From positions 124,001 to 188,000 of the forward strand of contig JAJTUP010000042.1 in NCBI GenBank assembly GCA_021399435.1: 64,000 nt of DNA, read 5' to 3'. Below, in pieces: positions 63,527 through 64,000 of the stretch. The translations under genes were made by a program, and so were the position numbers. This DNA comes from Diaporthe sp. PMI_573 (lineage: Eukaryota; Ascomycota; Sordariomycetes; Diaporthales; Diaporthaceae). A model generated the notes under the pieces. The model saw nothing but the letters and a program-made list of their open reading frames with translations, searched no databases and was not told the origin of the DNA. Every line of letters begins with the position of its first letter. The stretch's first letter is position 1.

Positions 63527-64000
63527 CAGCGTTCCTAACAAGCCAAGTAAGTCAAGTCGGCCCCCAGACTTGTCGACTTGGCCTATTTTCAGGCTATATT
63601 TGTTTGTTTCTGACGTAGATTTGACTTGACTTGTGGTATTTGACAAGTCCTACTAAACTGTCCTAGGCCTAGACTAACCTCCAGAGCTCTCTCCAGAGGC
63701 TTTACTAACTCCCATCTCGTTCCAATTGAACATACCCATCCTAGCCCAGTTCTTGAGGCATTGACAAGACTTCATCAGTCCTCAATCTCGTCGATCAAGC
63801 GTGGTTGTTGGGTCTGATAATAATTGCCCTTAGTGATCCACGGAGTCTTCGTCTTCTTCGCCTGGGCATTCTGAGGAACTGGCTGAGAGCTCCCGCTTGC
63901 CCTATCCACGTATGAGTCGTCAAACAAAGCCCTGAAGTCCTTGACAATGGCCTCCTTGCGTTCGGGGTAGTAGACTTCGATAAACCGTGTCTTGTGAGCT
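63527..64000 (-). mobile_element. second copy of the 44-kb hAT element (3' end, internally deleted)
   Basis: The terminus CAGCGTTCCTAACAAGCCAA at 63527 is followed by CAAGTC-type repeats. Inward, the minus strand carries transposase sequence from 64000 to 63775 that is nearly identical to 46270-46428, ending in TKGNYYQTQQPRLIDEIED and a stop. The next piece, CLKNWARMGMFNWNEMG (about 63760-63674), is the usual end of hAT proteins but out of frame, so the dimerisation region between them is deleted. The element continues beyond the window. Confidence 0.8.

Noticed and set aside
1..64000. CRISPR array, bacterial operons or ribosome-binding sites
   Set aside because: No spaced direct-repeat array is present, and introns and gene layout are eukaryotic.

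Overview
The window is fungal nuclear DNA, most likely from a filamentous ascomycete (Sordariomycete-like; the species cannot be told from sequence alone). The evidence is short spliceosomal introns of about 50-130 nt with GTAAGT-like donors and CTAAC/CTGAC branch sites, wide gene spacing, fungal families (DHA2 transporter, old yellow enzyme, ferric reductase, RlpA/barwin-like secreted protein) and several typical fungal transposons. It behaves like an accessory, transposon-rich compartment: most repeats are decayed and many gene remnants are truncated.

Layout. 0-10 kb: a partial ORF, an inverted pair of paralogous fragments, a two-exon membrane protein (4.16-4.70 kb), a hypothetical protein (5.6-6.8 kb) and a Ser/Thr-rich single-pass membrane protein (8.1-9.9 kb). 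10-25 kb: a transposon block with a hAT relic, a 2.84-kb hAT with terminal inverted repeats but a broken transposase, a kinase-like gene with a nuclease-like middle domain, an intact pogo/Fot1-type transposase, two nested 3' ends of a Tad-type LINE, and a 3.29-kb hAT with an apparently complete transposase. 25-34 kb: an intact four-exon MFS transporter, then relics of a trypsin-like protein, a SET domain, a GT2 glycosyltransferase and an LTR. 34-44 kb: a broken ferric reductase flanked by an inverted copy of its own 3' end, a secreted double-psi beta-barrel protein, a zinc-binding protein and Ras-like GTPase relics. 44-48 kb: a 1182-codon ORF joining a hAT transposase in frame to an unrelated C-terminal region. 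48-55 kb: the best gene-dense block, with an alpha/beta hydrolase, a dimeric-barrel protein, and a divergent extended SDR reductase and old yellow enzyme. 56.4-59.5 kb: a sharply CpG-depleted segment. 60-64 kb: a transthyretin/HIU-hydrolase-like gene, unrecognised fragments, and the end of a second copy of the 44-kb hAT.

How it fits together. The hydrolase, ABM-like, SDR and OYE genes at 48-55 kb could form a small oxidoreductive metabolic or detoxification group; the MFS pump at 25.7-27.5 kb is distant and need not belong to it. The strongest novelty candidates are the hAT fusion ORF, whose partner has a second homologue at 29.8-30.2 kb, the nuclease-like/kinase-like protein, and the CpG-free segment. 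Single-frame ORFs miss spliced genes here, so exon structures were worked out by reading splice sites by eye; all remain predictions.
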